A stretch of 64,000 nucleotides of DNA from Tannerellaceae bacterium (GTDB taxonomy: Bacteria; Bacteroidota; Bacteroidia; Bacteroidales; Tannerellaceae). How positions within the stretch are numbered: position 1 is the stretch's first letter; every line of letters starts with the position of its first letter. Below, piece after piece: positions 7,980 through 17,056 of this stretch. The stretch spans positions 1-64,000 of the forward strand of contig JAISWO010000036.1 in the NCBI GenBank assembly GCA_031271045.1. The letters are read 5' to 3'. The position numbers were made by a program, and so were the translations under genes. The notes beneath the pieces are model-generated. The model saw nothing but the letters and a program-made list of their open reading frames with translations, ran no database searches and was not told the DNA's origin.

Positions 7980-9746
7980 ATGAAGAAGAGAGTTTTGCAA
8001 ACAGCCTTATGCTTGCTCGTATGGAGCGGCATCGCGCATGCCCAGTCGCCCTACATCTACCGGGTGTACGATTATATGCCGGCGCCGGGGCAGTTCGTCA
8101 ACGAAATGCCCGCATACCGGCCGGGCGATACACAGGAGGTGATGAACCGCAAGGTGGAAGCCGAGATCGCCGGAGCTAATCACAACGTGGGGATGATCAC
8201 CCTCGGCGGATATGGCGGATACCTCGTCTTCGGATTTGACCACTTTGTCGAGAACGTCCCTGGCAAGTACGACTTCCGCATCCTCGGCAATGCCTTCTAT
8301 GCCAATGCCAATCCCAGCGACGAAGCCTCGCCCGAAGGAGGTAGCTGCGAGCCGGGCATCGTTATGGTCGCCCGCGACGCGAACGGCAACGGACTCCCCG
8401 ACGACCCCTGGTACGAACTCGCCGGCAGCGAATACTACCGCTCCCATACCGTTAAGGGCTACCATATCACCTACTACCGCCCCGACGAGGACAAGCCTCG
8501 AACGCCCCATCCCTCCAATCCTTACCTCAACGACATAGAATACGTCCGCTGGACGACCAACGGACATGGCAACGGGTATCTCTACCGCAACGTCTACCAT
8601 AACCAGGCCTACTACCCCCTCTGGGCCGCAGGCGAGACGCTTGAGTTTGCGGGTACGAAGCTCGCCGACAACTACGTCGACGAAAGCGGGCGGGGCGTCT
8701 ATTACGTGCAGTACGCCTACCACTGGGGGTATGCCGACAATCAGCCCAATGCCGACAACCGCTCGGCCTTCAATATCGAATGGGCCGTTGATGCTGCCGG
8801 CAACCGCGTCTCGCTCCCCGGCATCGACTTCGTCAAGGTCTATACCGGCGTCAACCAGTACTGCGGATGGCTGGGTGAAACCTCCACCGAGGTATCCGGC
8901 GCCGAAGACCTTCACCTCACCGGGCAGGATGCCGACGCACCTGTCTTCGTGAACGGCATCTCCCTCGACCGTAGTGCGGCCTCGCTCACCGCAGGTCAGA
9001 CCCTTACCCTCTCCGCCACCCTTGCTCCGGAAGGCGCTGCCAACCGGACCATCACATGGAAGAGCAGCGCTCCGGCCATCGCCTCCGTCGCCTCCGGCAC
9101 AGTGACGGCCCACGCCCCCGGCACAACCGTCATCCGCGCCATAGCGAACGACGGTTATTACGTGGCCGAATGTCGCATCACCGTGACGAACGGCGACGGC
9201 GACCCGGTCGATCCCGCTCCCGATCCTGATCCCGAACCCGGCGATGGCTCCGGAACCGTGACGGGCGTGACACTCAGCCACGCGCAGATCATCCTGCGGC
9301 CGGGCGGCATGACAACGCTCTACGCCACCGTGCTCCCTGCCGATGCCGTGAACCGCGAGGTGCAATGGTCGTCGTCCGACACCGGCGTAGCCGAAGTCAC
9401 CGTCAGCGGCCTTGTCTTTGCCGTTGCCCAGGGCACGGCCACCATCACGGCCACCACCACGGAGGGAGGCTACCGCGCCTCGTGCCTGGTCACCGTCAGC
9501 GACTCAACGCCGGATGCCGCCTTTTCCCCGCCTCTTTCGCCGCACGTAGGGTACGCCTCCGGCAGCCTACGCCTCATCGCCCTCGATGGCTACAACTGCA
9601 CCCTCTACAACCTTGCCGGTCGCGTGCTGCAAACCTTCCGTCCCACCTCACCCGACGAGTACCGCCCCATCACCCTCCCGTCCGGCGTCTACATCCTTGC
9701 CGCCCGGAAGCAAGGCGTGCAGGAAACATTCAAGATCGTATTATGA
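7980..9746 (+). CDS. B12-riboswitch-controlled secreted surface protein with two Ig-like (Big_2) domains
   Basis: The 588-residue product starts with a signal peptide (KKRVLQTALCLLVWSGIAHAQ) and has no lipobox. Residues about 23-320 form a domain I do not recognise by name, rich in Tyr, Trp, Gly and Asp, with WYELAGSEYYRS and FNIEWAVDAAGN. Two bacterial Ig-like group 2 domains follow, near 325-405 (ISLDRSAASLTAGQTLTL) and 430-510 (VTLSHAQIILRPGGMTTL), joined by a Pro/Asp linker. The last 60 residues (YNLAGRVLQ to GVYILAARKQGVQETFKIVL) look like a type A sorting domain for type IX secretion. Control by the cobalamin riboswitch suggests a role in capturing or handling corrinoids at the surface; this is inference. 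No BtuB or BtuG gene is adjacent. Confidence 0.85.
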   Translation: MKKRVLQTALCLLVWSGIAHAQSPYIYRVYDYMPAPGQFVNEMPAYRPGDTQEVMNRKVEAEIAGANHNVGMITLGGYGGYLVFGFDHFVENVPGKYDFRILGNAFYANANPSDEASPEGGSCEPGIVMVARDANGNGLPDDPWYELAGSEYYRSHTVKGYHITYYRPDEDKPRTPHPSNPYLNDIEYVRWTTNGHGNGYLYRNVYHNQAYYPLWAAGETLEFAGTKLADNYVDESGRGVYYVQYAYHWGYADNQPNADNRSAFNIEWAVDAAGNRVSLPGIDFVKVYTGVNQYCGWLGETSTEVSGAEDLHLTGQDADAPVFVNGISLDRSAASLTAGQTLTLSATLAPEGAANRTITWKSSAPAIASVASGTVTAHAPGTTVIRAIANDGYYVAECRITVTNGDGDPVDPAPDPDPEPGDGSGTVTGVTLSHAQIILRPGGMTTLYATVLPADAVNREVQWSSSDTGVAEVTVSGLVFAVAQGTATITATTTEGGYRASCLVTVSDSTPDAAFSPPLSPHVGYASGSLRLIALDGYNCTLYNLAGRVLQTFRPTSPDEYRPITLPSGVYILAARKQGVQETFKIVL

Positions 9747-9934
9747 TGAATGATTCGTTTGTTTCAACAAACCGGCAGGGAAAGGGCGTCAGACCGATTC
9801 CACTTAATCTTTGACATATTGGTTTACACGCTTTTTTATTTATGAAGGATGCAGACATACACAATGATTAAGAGATCCTTCCGGAAGTTATGACTTCGAA
9901 TCAATGAAATGACAGATGCAAAAATATGCTATTT
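9747..9934. other. Intergenic leader to the first palindromic array
   Basis: No gene is seen here. A perfect inverted repeat GTTTGTT-tc-AACAAAC at 9757-9772 lies 10 bp after the surface-protein stop and could end or stabilise its mRNA, but no T-run follows it, so I do not call it an intrinsic terminator. Confidence 0.4.
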
Positions 9935-10135
9935 ACTGACGTCAGTACGACTTATACTGACGTCAGTGCGGCTTATACTGACGTCAGTGCGACTTATACT
10001 GACGTCAGTACGACTTATACTGACGTCAGTACGACTTATATTGACGTCAGTATGACTTGTACTGACATCAGTACGGCTTATACTGACATCAGTACGGTTT
10101 ATACTGACGTCAGTGCGACTTATACTGACGTCAGT
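9935..10135. repeat. Palindromic tandem array A: ten units, 21-bp period
   Basis: Ten copies of the 12-bp palindrome ACTGACGTCAGT start at 9935, 9956, 9977, 9998, 10019, 10040, 10061, 10082, 10103 and 10124, exactly 21 bp apart. Seven are identical; the sixth has one change (ATTGACGTCAGT) and the seventh and eighth read ACTGACATCAGT. The 9-bp linkers are also nearly constant (ACGACTTAT with small changes). There are no unique spacers, so this is not a CRISPR array. A 21-bp period keeps every dyad on the same helix face. Because 21 is a multiple of three the array reads as a heptapeptide repeat, but that frame has no other support. It lies 155 bp upstream of the glycogen synthase promoter. Confidence 0.95.
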
Positions 10136-10289
10136 AATTAGTCAATATATGTTGTGGGAAGCTGCCGGAGCAATTGAGTGACATAGAAATAGGCGCTTAT
10201 ATTTATCCATTGCAGGAAAGAAATACGGGAGAAATAATTTTCCGGCAGGCTTCTTACAGTATCCTCCTTCGCGCAAATGCAAGGCGTTA

Positions 10290-10321
10290 TTGGGAGAACA
10301 ACAACAAAATGCCTACATTTG
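10290..10321 (+). promoter_or_regulatory. Promoter of the glycogen synthase gene
   Basis: TTG at 10290-10292 and TACATTTG at 10314-10321 are separated by 21 bp, matching the Bacteroidetes -33/-7 pattern. ATG 10362 lies 40 bp downstream; the earlier in-frame ATG at 10290 is inside this promoter, so it is not the translation start. Confidence 0.7.
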
Positions 10322-10361
10322 CGCACTGTATAATCAAAATAACAAAAACACTCCATACCGC

Positions 10362-12029
10362 ATGAATAAAACGTTCGAAATGCCGGATTATATCTTTGAA
10401 AGCAGTTGGGAAGTATGCAACAAAATAGGCGGCATCTATACCGTTCTCTCAACCAAAGCACAAACACTGCAAAACACCTGGCCCGACCGGATCATCTTCA
10501 TCGGCCCCGACCTGGGCAAAGACGAACAAATGTCGGACTTCATCCCCGACGAAACCCTCTTCGCCCCCTGGCAAGAGCACATCGCAGCAAGCGGCGAACT
10601 GCTGATACGTACCGGACGATGGAACGTCCCCGGCAAACCGCCCGTCATCCTGGTTGACCCCACGCCCCTTGCCGGCCGGCGCGACGAACTCTTCTACGCC
10701 ATGTGGGACGACTTCCAGGTCGACTCGCTCCACGCCTATGGCGATTACGACGAAGCCTGCATCTTCGCCTGGGCCGCCGGACAGGCAATCGAAAGCTTCT
10801 ACCGCTACCACCACCTCGACGACAAACGCGTCGTAGCCCTCTTCAACGAATGGACGCTCGGCATGGGAGCCCTCTACCTCAAACGCCACCTCCCCGCCGT
10901 AGCCACCCTCTTCACCACCCACGCCACATCCGTCGGACGCTCCATCGCAGGCAATAACAAACCCCTCTATGCAAACATCAGCAGCTACGACGGCGACCAG
11001 ATGGCCCGCGAACTCCACATGCAAGCCAAACACTCGCTCGAGAAACAAGCCGCCCTCCACGCCGACTGCTTCACCACCGTGAGCGACATCACCGCCATCG
11101 AATGTAAACAACTGCTCGGCAAAGCCCCCGACATCGTCACACCCAACGGCTTCGAACGCAACTTCGTGCCCGAAGGACAACAATACACACACAAACGCGA
11201 CCAGGCGCGCGCCGCCCTCATCCGCGTAGCCTCCAAACTGCTCGGACGCCCCATCCACCCCAATGCCATCCTCCTGTCCACCAGCGGACGCTACGAATAC
11301 CGCAACAAAGGCCTCGACGTCTTCATCGACGTCATGGACCAACTGCGCCACGACGTACGCCTCACGCGCGAAGTCATCGCCTTCATCCTCGTACCCGCCT
11401 GGGTGCATGACGTACGGGCCGACCTCCGCTACATCCTCGAACACGACTACCCCACCGACACGCCCCTGCCCATGCCCTTCTGCACCCACTGGCTGCACCA
11501 GATGGAAAACGACCGCATCCTCAACTACATCCTCCAGAAACGATTCACCAACCAAGCCCCCGAACGACTCAAGATCATCTTCGTCCCCTGCTACCTGACC
11601 GGGAATGACGGCATATTCAACATCCCCTATTACGACCTCCTGATCGGCATGGACGCCACCATCTACCCCTCCTACTACGAACCCTGGGGATACACCCCCC
11701 TGGAAAGCATCGCCTTCGGCATACCCACCATCACCACCGACCTCGCCGGCTTCGGCCTCTGGGCACGCAAAGAAGGAGCCGGCAACAATATCGCGCAAGG
11801 CGTACGTGTCATCCACCGCAACGAATACAACTACTTCGACGTCGCCAACCAAATCGCCGAATCCGTCCTCACGCTCAGCACCGGAAACAAAGCCGCCCTC
11901 GCCGCCATCCGCCGGCGATGCCGCGACCTCGCCTCGCTCGCCCAATGGAACCGCTTCATCACGCATTATCAAGCCGCCTACGACCTCGCCCTCCGCAACG
12001 CCCGGAGCCGGACACATACGCACGCCTGA
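10362..12029 (+). CDS. Glycogen synthase, GT3 family
   Basis: The 555-residue protein is the eukaryote-type (GT3) glycogen synthase found in Bacteroidales, rather than GlgA (GT5). Signatures include the N-terminal ESSWEVCNKIGGIYTVLSTKA near residues 13-33, LFNEWTLGMGALYLK near 165, FTTHATSVGRS, FTTVSDITAIECKQLLGK near 245, TPNGFERNF and the C-terminal donor-site YPSYYEPWGYTPLESIAFG near 430. It adds glucose from UDP- or ADP-glucose to growing glycogen. ATG 10362 is chosen because the upstream in-frame ATG lies in the promoter. The glucan phosphorylase gene follows 78 bp later, so synthesis and breakdown sit side by side, each with its own -7 box. Confidence 0.95.
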   Translation: MNKTFEMPDYIFESSWEVCNKIGGIYTVLSTKAQTLQNTWPDRIIFIGPDLGKDEQMSDFIPDETLFAPWQEHIAASGELLIRTGRWNVPGKPPVILVDPTPLAGRRDELFYAMWDDFQVDSLHAYGDYDEACIFAWAAGQAIESFYRYHHLDDKRVVALFNEWTLGMGALYLKRHLPAVATLFTTHATSVGRSIAGNNKPLYANISSYDGDQMARELHMQAKHSLEKQAALHADCFTTVSDITAIECKQLLGKAPDIVTPNGFERNFVPEGQQYTHKRDQARAALIRVASKLLGRPIHPNAILLSTSGRYEYRNKGLDVFIDVMDQLRHDVRLTREVIAFILVPAWVHDVRADLRYILEHDYPTDTPLPMPFCTHWLHQMENDRILNYILQKRFTNQAPERLKIIFVPCYLTGNDGIFNIPYYDLLIGMDATIYPSYYEPWGYTPLESIAFGIPTITTDLAGFGLWARKEGAGNNIAQGVRVIHRNEYNYFDVANQIAESVLTLSTGNKAALAAIRRRCRDLASLAQWNRFITHYQAAYDLALRNARSRTHTHA

Positions 12030-12073
12030 AAACATATGCACCCCAAAAACACCCCATATCCCAAAAGAATACG

Positions 12074-12081
12074 TACCTTTG
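12074..12081 (+). promoter_or_regulatory. -7 box of the glucan phosphorylase gene
   Basis: TACCTTTG, a match to TAnnTTTG, lies 26 bp before ATG 12108 in the gap after glycogen synthase. No clear -33 TTG is seen. It implies that the phosphorylase can be transcribed independently. Confidence 0.55.
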
Positions 12082-12107
12082 CCGCGAATCCTTAATATTA
12101 TATAACA

Positions 12108-14678
12108 ATGAAGATAAAAGCAAATTATGCCAACAGTCCCATATGGAAAGAAGTCTATTCACATTCTTCACTCCCCAAAACCTTAGAACCCCTTAGAGAA
12201 ATAGCCCTTAACCTCTGGTGGGTGTGGAACCACCAAGGCTCCCAACTTTTCGCCCGCTTAGACAGAAAACTATGGGAAACAACTGAAGGCAACCCCGTCC
12301 TCTTGCTCCAAAGCCTGTCCGTAAAACGAATGGAAGAAATCATGAACGACGCCGACCTTATGGCCGAAATCACCCGCGTCTACACCCTCTTCCGCAACTA
12401 TGTCGACGCCCCCCCCAACCCCTCCAAACCTTCCGTCGCCTACTTCAGCATGGAATACGGACTGACCAACGTACTCAAAATCTATTCCGGAGGACTCGGC
12501 GTATTGGCCGGCGACTACCTCAAAGAAGCCAGCGACAGCCGCGTAGACCTCGTAGGCGTAGGATTCCTCTACCGCTACGGATACTTCACCCAATCACTCT
12601 CCCTCGAAGGACAACAAATAGCCAACTACGAAGCACAAAACTTCAGCGCCCTCCCCCTGACGCAAATCTTGCGCGCCGGAGGAGAACCCCTCACCCTCGA
12701 AGTACCCTTCCCCGGACGAACCGTCTATGCACACGTATGGAAAGTCAGCGTAGGACGCGTTGCCCTCTACCTGATGGATACCGACATCCCCGAAAACAGC
12801 GAATGGGACCGCTCCATCACCCACCAACTCTACGGCGGAGACTGGGAAAACCGTATGAAACAAGAATACATGCTCGGCATCGGAGGCATACGAATGCTCA
12901 ACCTCTTAGGCATCCAAAAACAAATATACCACTGCAACGAAGGACATGCTGCACTCATCAACGCACAACGCCTCGTTGACTACATACAAAACAAAGGACT
13001 CTCCTTCAACGAAGCCCTCGAAGTCGTCCGCGCCACCGGCGTATACACCGTCCATACACCCGTCCCCGCCGGACACGACTACTTCGAAGAAAGCCTGATC
13101 GGACGCTATATGGGAGAATTTCCCGCCCAAATGGGCATCACATGGCAAGACTTTATCGACATGGGACGCGAAAACCCCGGCTCGAACGAAAAATTCTCCA
13201 TGAGTGTATTCGCCCTCAATACCTGCCAGGAAGCCAACGGCGTCAGCCTCCTGCACGGCAAAGTCTCACAACGCATGTTCGCGCCCATCTGGAAAGGATA
13301 CTTCCCCGAAGAACTCCACGTAACCTACGTCACCAACGGTGTACACATGCCAACCTGGGCAGCCCGCGAATGGAAACGCTTCTTCGCCACCCACTTCACC
13401 CCCGGCTTCATCAACGACCAATCCAACCCAGCCTGCTGGGAAGCCATACAGAACGTACCCGACGAAGACATCTGGAACATCCGTACCACTCTCAAAAAGA
13501 AACTCGTCGACTACATCAAAGTACAATTCAGCGACAACTGGCTCAAAAACCAGGGAGATCCCTCGCATGTCGTCGCCATCCTCGAAAAAATCAACCCCAA
13601 CGCACTGTTGATAGGCTTCGGACGACGCTTCGCCACCTACAAACGCGCCCACCTGCTCTTCACCGACCTGGAACGACTTGCCAAAATAGTGAACAACGAA
13701 CGACATCCCATACAGTTCATCTACACCGGCAAAGCACACCCTGCCGACGGCGGTGGACAAGGATTGATCAAACATATCATCGAAATATCCCGCCGTCCGG
13801 AATTTCTGGGTAAGATCATCTTCCTCGAAAACTACGACATGCGCCTGGCGCGCCGCCTCATCTCCGGCGTAGACGTATGGCTCAATACCCCGACGCGCCC
13901 CCTCGAAGCCTCCGGTACGTCGGGCGAAAAAGCTCAAATGAACGGCGTACTCAACTTCTCCGTCCTCGACGGCTGGTGGTACGAAGGATACCAGGAAAAC
14001 GCCGGATGGGCCCTGACCGACAAACGTACCTACGAAAACCAGCAATACCAGGACCAACTGGATGCTGCCACCATTTACCATACGCTGGAAAATGAAGTCA
14101 TCCCCCTCTACTACGCACGTAACAGCCAGGGACTCTCGCCCGAATGGGTTCAGTATATCAAAAATTCCTTCGCACAGATCGCACCCAACTACACCATGAA
14201 ACGTATGCTCGACGATTATATCGGTCGCATATACAATAAACTGGCTACCCGTTCGGCCCATCTGAAGGAAAACAACTATGCCAAAGCAAAAGAAATCGCA
14301 GCATGGAAAGAAGAAGTAGCCGAACACTGGGATAGCTTCGAAGTGGAATCTTTTACCACCGACAAAGAATGGGCCTCCAACTTGCCTCTGGTCGGGAAAG
14401 AATATACGTACCGTTTAGTAATCAACCGGAACGAGTTGAAAGGAATGTTAGGAGTCGATATGGTCGTAAGCCGGGACAACCCCGAAACCGGCAATCAGGA
14501 TCTGAAAGCCGTACACCCTTTTGACTTTAAGAAAGAAGAGGGCAACCGGCTGTTCTTCGAACTGAAAGTAGCCTCGGCTGAAGCAGGTATCCACAAAGTT
14601 GGGTTCCGTGTCTATCCTCTGAACCCCGAACTTCCCCACCGCATGGACTTTGCATACGTGAGGTGGATCACCGTCTAA
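12108..14678 (+). CDS. glgP: Alpha-glucan phosphorylase, GT35 with N-terminal DUF3417
   Basis: Glycogen/starch phosphorylase releases glucose 1-phosphate from alpha-1,4-glucans using pyridoxal phosphate. The 856-residue product begins with the DUF3417 segment ([16 protein letters not shown] near residues 26-41) typical of the bacterial alpha-glucan phosphorylase branch, then [20 protein letters not shown] near 107. [14 protein letters not shown] lies near 505, and the cofactor loop [14 protein letters not shown] holds the lysine (about K608) that should bind PLP. The last roughly 100 residues form a beta-rich tail seen in this branch. It pairs functionally with the glycogen synthase just upstream. 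Its stop is 3 bp from the stop of the convergent cdd gene. Confidence 0.95.
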   Translation: MKIKANYANSPIWKEVYSHSSLPKTLEPLREIALNLWWVWNHQGSQLFARLDRKLWETTEGNPVLLLQSLSVKRMEEIMNDADLMAEITRVYTLFRNYVDAPPNPSKPSVAYFSMEYGLTNVLKIYSGGLGVLAGDYLKEASDSRVDLVGVGFLYRYGYFTQSLSLEGQQIANYEAQNFSALPLTQILRAGGEPLTLEVPFPGRTVYAHVWKVSVGRVALYLMDTDIPENSEWDRSITHQLYGGDWENRMKQEYMLGIGGIRMLNLLGIQKQIYHCNEGHAALINAQRLVDYIQNKGLSFNEALEVVRATGVYTVHTPVPAGHDYFEESLIGRYMGEFPAQMGITWQDFIDMGRENPGSNEKFSMSVFALNTCQEANGVSLLHGKVSQRMFAPIWKGYFPEELHVTYVTNGVHMPTWAAREWKRFFATHFTPGFINDQSNPACWEAIQNVPDEDIWNIRTTLKKKLVDYIKVQFSDNWLKNQGDPSHVVAILEKINPNALLIGFGRRFATYKRAHLLFTDLERLAKIVNNERHPIQFIYTGKAHPADGGGQGLIKHIIEISRRPEFLGKIIFLENYDMRLARRLISGVDVWLNTPTRPLEASGTSGEKAQMNGVLNFSVLDGWWYEGYQENAGWALTDKRTYENQQYQDQLDAATIYHTLENEVIPLYYARNSQGLSPEWVQYIKNSFAQIAPNYTMKRMLDDYIGRIYNKLATRSAHLKENNYAKAKEIAAWKEEVAEHWDSFEVESFTTDKEWASNLPLVGKEYTYRLVINRNELKGMLGVDMVVSRDNPETGNQDLKAVHPFDFKKEEGNRLFFELKVASAEAGIHKVGFRVYPLNPELPHRMDFAYVRWITV

Positions 14679-14681
14679 TCA

Positions 14682-15170
14682 TCAATCCGTCACGCCCAAG
14701 TCGCTCCCGCTGAAAGATAGCGGGAGCAGAGAGGCGGCTCCGGAAATAATATAGACTTGTTCCGTACCGCAAAGGAGCACATCCATCGGGTGTCCTCCAT
14801 AACGGCTTTCCGTTTCAAGCAATACCTGCCGGCAGGCGCCGCAGGGAGTAATCATATCTACTTGTCGCCCCCCGGTCTGCGCCGCAATCGCAATGGCGCG
14901 AACCGCTACGCCGGGATACGTAGCTCCGGCATAAAACAAAGCAACCCGTTCGGCGCACAAGCCGGAAGGATAGGCGGCATTCTCTTGATTATTGCCCGTA
15001 ATAATCACTCCGCTCTCCAACCTTACGGCTGCCCCTACGTGAAACTTTGAGTAGGGTGCATAAGCGGTAGTGCTTGCCGAAAGAGCCGCTTGCGCCAGTT
15101 CCTTGAACTCTTCCGACAATTCGGCCACAGAATAAACCTTGACCGTCGTCTTAACAATGATTTCTTTCAT
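14682..15170 (-). CDS. cdd: Cytidine deaminase
   Basis: This zinc enzyme hydrolyses cytidine and deoxycytidine to uridine and deoxyuridine for pyrimidine salvage. The 162-residue protein holds the full active site: CAE at residues 73-75 (zinc Cys and proton-shuttle Glu) and PCGAC at 109-113 with the two further zinc cysteines, plus the substrate strand NNQENAAYPSGLCAERV. It is somewhat longer than the roughly 130-residue minimal enzyme because of an N-terminal extension before AYAPYSKFHVGAA. It lies downstream of rplU-rpmA but beyond a strong terminator hairpin. A 9-bp-stem hairpin (14703-14727) is embedded near its 3' end; without a T-run I do not call it a terminator. Confidence 0.95.
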   Translation of the reverse strand: MKEIIVKTTVKVYSVAELSEEFKELAQAALSASTTAYAPYSKFHVGAAVRLESGVIITGNNQENAAYPSGLCAERVALFYAGATYPGVAVRAIAIAAQTGGRQVDMITPCGACRQVLLETESRYGGHPMDVLLCGTEQVYIISGAASLLPLSFSGSDLGVTD

Positions 15171-15183
15171 GATGCTATGAGTT

Positions 15184-15223
15184 AAAAAAACAGGGCTACC
15201 CTTTCTGTAAAGGATAACCCTGC
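15184..15223 (-). terminator. Intrinsic terminator of the rplU-rpmA operon
   Basis: On the minus strand, CAGGGTTATCCTT, a six-base loop and AAGGGTAGCCCTG form a 13-bp stem with two G-U pairs, followed directly by a run of seven T. It lies between rpmA and cdd and should end ribosomal-protein transcripts there. Confidence 0.8.
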
Positions 15224-15247
15224 TCCTGTTTCCGTATGGGAAAGCTC

Positions 15248-15514
15248 TTACGCTTTCGCTTCGACCTCCTTGATAGATATGTATGAACGGTCTGCCTTCC
15301 CTCTATGGAAAAATACAACTCCGTCAATCAACGCATACAAGGTATGATCTTTACCTATTCCAACATTCTTACCCGGATGATGGGTGGTGCCTCTCTGACG
15401 AACAAGAATGTTCCCCGCTTTGGCTATTTCTCCGCCAAAAAGCTTAACTCCTAATCGTTTGCTATGTGATTCACGGCCGTTCTTCGAACTACCTACACCT
15501 TTTTTATGTGCCAT
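15248..15514 (-). CDS. rpmA: 50S ribosomal protein L27
   Basis: The 88-residue basic protein begins [20 protein letters not shown], the near-invariant L27 start, and continues with [21 protein letters not shown]27 lies at the peptidyl-transferase centre of the large subunit, where its N terminus contacts tRNA. There is no cleavable N-terminal extension of the Firmicutes kind. It follows rplU by 18 bp, the universal L21-L27 order, and ends at the terminator at 15184-15223. Confidence 0.98.
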   Translation of the reverse strand: MAHKKGVGSSKNGRESHSKRLGVKLFGGEIAKAGNILVRQRGTTHHPGKNVGIGKDHTLYALIDGVVFFHRGKADRSYISIKEVEAKA

Positions 15515-15532
15515 TTCTTTCCTCCTTACGTG

Positions 15533-15850
15533 TTAAGCAACAATCTGTTTAATATTCACTTCGGTAAACTGTTGACGGTGACCGTTCAACTTGCGATATC
15601 CCTTTCTTCTCTTCTTATGGAAGATCAAGACCTTGTCTCCTTTCACCAGCGGCGAGAGCACTTCGACCACAACTTTAGCGCCTTCCACCAAGGGAGTTCC
15701 TACGGTTATTGCGCCTTCATTATCAACCAGCAATACTTTTTCAAATTCAATAACGGCGCCACTTTCAGCGTTCTGAATGTGGTGAACGAATAACTTTTTG
15801 CCTTCTTCAGCTTTGAATTGCTGTCCGTTAATTTCTACAATTACGTACAT
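15533..15850 (-). CDS. rplU: 50S ribosomal protein L21
   Basis: The 105-residue product starts [20 protein letters not shown] and ends in a basic tail, [20 protein letters not shown] and beyond, that binds 23S rRNA together with L20. Length and sequence match the L21 family. It is the first gene of the L21-L27 operon, with a complete promoter about 85 bp upstream. Confidence 0.98.
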   Translation of the reverse strand: MYVIVEINGQQFKAEEGKKLFVHHIQNAESGAVIEFEKVLLVDNEGAITVGTPLVEGAKVVVEVLSPLVKGDKVLIFHKKRRKGYRKLNGHRQQFTEVNIKQIVA

Positions 15851-15935
15851 CTGCTTTATTTCATTTTAACAGGTTATGTTCCGGGGGCGGAAGTCTTTAC
15901 AGCTTCACTTTTATTACCCTTGAGGAATCAGAGCG

Positions 15936-15966
15936 CAAAAATATAACTCTTCACTATAATGTGCAA
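15936..15966 (-). promoter_or_regulatory. Promoter of rplU-rpmA
   Basis: On the minus strand TTG (15966-15964) and TATTTTTG (15943-15936) are 20 bp apart, matching the Bacteroidetes -33/-7 promoter. About 85 bp of leader precede the rplU ATG, enough for a regulatory leader, but no known ribosomal leader motif is recognised. Confidence 0.7.
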
Positions 15967-16084
15967 GTTTTCAGCAATAAAAATGAGTTTTTTACCTATC
16001 TCATTATTTCCCAACTATATTATTGGTGTGTGTGCTAAACAGGTAATGCTCTGGAAACGAGCGAAATTCTTAAATCTGCTGGAG

Positions 16085-16210
16085 GGGCTCTTTTCTATCA
16101 AGGTTTGAAGCTGCTGTCCGTCGCCTTCCTCGCCCAAAGTAACCGCGGATGCGCTTATGATGCGCTCATCGCTATATGGGTCTTGTAGCCGAAAAAGGAA
16201 GAGACACTTT
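16085..16210 (-). pseudogene. Remnant of an IS1182-type transposase
   Basis: Reading the minus strand, one frame gives SSFFGYKTHIAM and then a -1-type shift gives SDERIISASAVTLGEEGDGQ followed by QLQTLIEKS. These are adjoining conserved pieces of the IS1182-family DDE transposase core (GYKTH-AM-DERII plus GEKxDGxQLxxLIEKS). The frame break, the lack of both ends of the gene and the short length show a decayed fragment. It sits directly behind the DUF1697 gene, whose stop is at 16226. I recognise the family from memory of its motifs and could not run a search. Confidence 0.7.
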
Positions 16211-16225
16211 GATCGAAACAGCTAT

Positions 16226-16813
16226 TCAGATCCTGCCATCCGCTGATTCCTCCACTTTATGATATTTGTCAGATTCGGCCTCCATGAGTGTATACAATCT
16301 CTGGGTTGTATTCCAATTTCTAATGGTCATATTTTGATATGCTTTCGTTCCTATGATTTTTGTAAAACGGCTTTTCGTTATTTGAGCGGTTAACCGTGAT
16401 ATGTATAAGACGTTTTTCCCTTCGTCTATTTTGTCTACACCTTCTTTGGGGTTAAATGCTTTGATGGCGTCATTTGTCTTTAAAGGTTCCAGCAAAAATA
16501 CTACATCATATTTATATTTTTCTTTGTCGTCACCGAATCCTTCCGGTTTACAGGCAATAATCTGTCTCATATCATTTAATGTTAATATTGCAATGGATAT
16601 TTTATTTTTCACTTTTTCCAACAGGGTCATTTCTATTTCGTCTTTCAATTTTGTTTTACTCTTTTCCATACATTTGAATATAATGTTCCCGCTTTGTATA
16701 TAAGTTGTTACAGCAGTAAATCCCATGTTTGTGAACATTCTTTTCAGATCATCCATTCTTATAATATTATTCCCGCCTACATTAATTCCACGTAATAACA
16801 CAAGATATTCCAT
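16226..16813 (-). CDS. DUF1697 domain-containing protein
   Basis: From ATG 16813 the product is 195 residues and opens MEYLVLLRGINVGGNNIIRM, the characteristic DUF1697 start; an ATG seven codons upstream is possible but lies outside the conserved region. Further family features are LKRMFTNMGFTAVTTYIQSG near residue 25, AILTLNDMRQII and the C-terminal TIRNWNTTQRL near 170. DUF1697 proteins are widespread, small and biochemically uncharacterised. The gene is AT-rich compared with the neighbouring ribosomal and glycan genes and lies beside a transposase remnant, so acquisition by transfer is plausible. Confidence 0.85.
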   Translation of the reverse strand: MEYLVLLRGINVGGNNIIRMDDLKRMFTNMGFTAVTTYIQSGNIIFKCMEKSKTKLKDEIEMTLLEKVKNKISIAILTLNDMRQIIACKPEGFGDDKEKYKYDVVFLLEPLKTNDAIKAFNPKEGVDKIDEGKNVLYISRLTAQITKSRFTKIIGTKAYQNMTIRNWNTTQRLYTLMEAESDKYHKVEESADGRI

Positions 16814-16842
16814 ATAATCCCTTTTACACATCATTCCATTTT

Positions 16843-16974
16843 TTATGCTTCCTGTAAGTTTCGAGACCGCATATTGTATATTTTCTTTTTCAAACTTTTA
16901 GGCATCTGTTCATCGTATAGTATAACAAAGATACTCTCTGTCGCCGTCATTTCTGAAATTTCTTCTCTGATCAT
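16843..16974 (-). CDS. Short open frame of unknown nature (43 codons)
   Basis: An ATG at 16974 opens a 43-residue frame (IREEISEMTATESIFVILYD near its start, SLKKKIYNMRSRNLQEA at its end) that stops 29 bp before the preferred DUF1697 start. The residue mix looks protein-like, but I know no family. It could be a small leader gene, the tail of a lost gene, or chance. No -7 box is seen just upstream. Confidence 0.2.
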   Translation of the reverse strand: MIREEISEMTATESIFVILYDEQMPKSLKKKIYNMRSRNLQEA

Positions 16975-17056
16975 TGGCAAGTGATATTGTGATTGTCAAA
17001 TCTGATTTTTTTTATTCATGGCGCTATGTTTTGTACAAAGATGGTTTTATTTTCAG

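Noticed and set aside
9935-10135. CRISPR array
   Set aside because: Repeat length and spacing are constant but the between-repeat bases are nearly identical; there are no unique spacers and no cas genes. The same reasoning applies to the arrays at 31.1 and 57.1 kb.
9935-10135. Iterons of a replication origin
   Set aside because: No dnaA, rep gene, AT-rich unwinding region or DnaA boxes nearby, and similar arrays with other sequences occur at two more sites.
9926-10141. 71-codon open frame across array A encoding a heptapeptide repeat
   Set aside because: The frame exists only because a 21-bp repeat without stop codons stays open; there is no -7 box close upstream, no family match, and array C has the same design with a non-coding period.
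10290-10361. Upstream start for glycogen synthase
   Set aside because: The ATG at 10290 overlaps the -33 TTG of a good promoter, and the added residues have no family similarity.
14703-14727. 9-bp-stem hairpin between glgP and cdd as a terminator
   Set aside because: It lies within the cdd coding sequence and lacks a T-run on either strand; it may simply be a coding coincidence.
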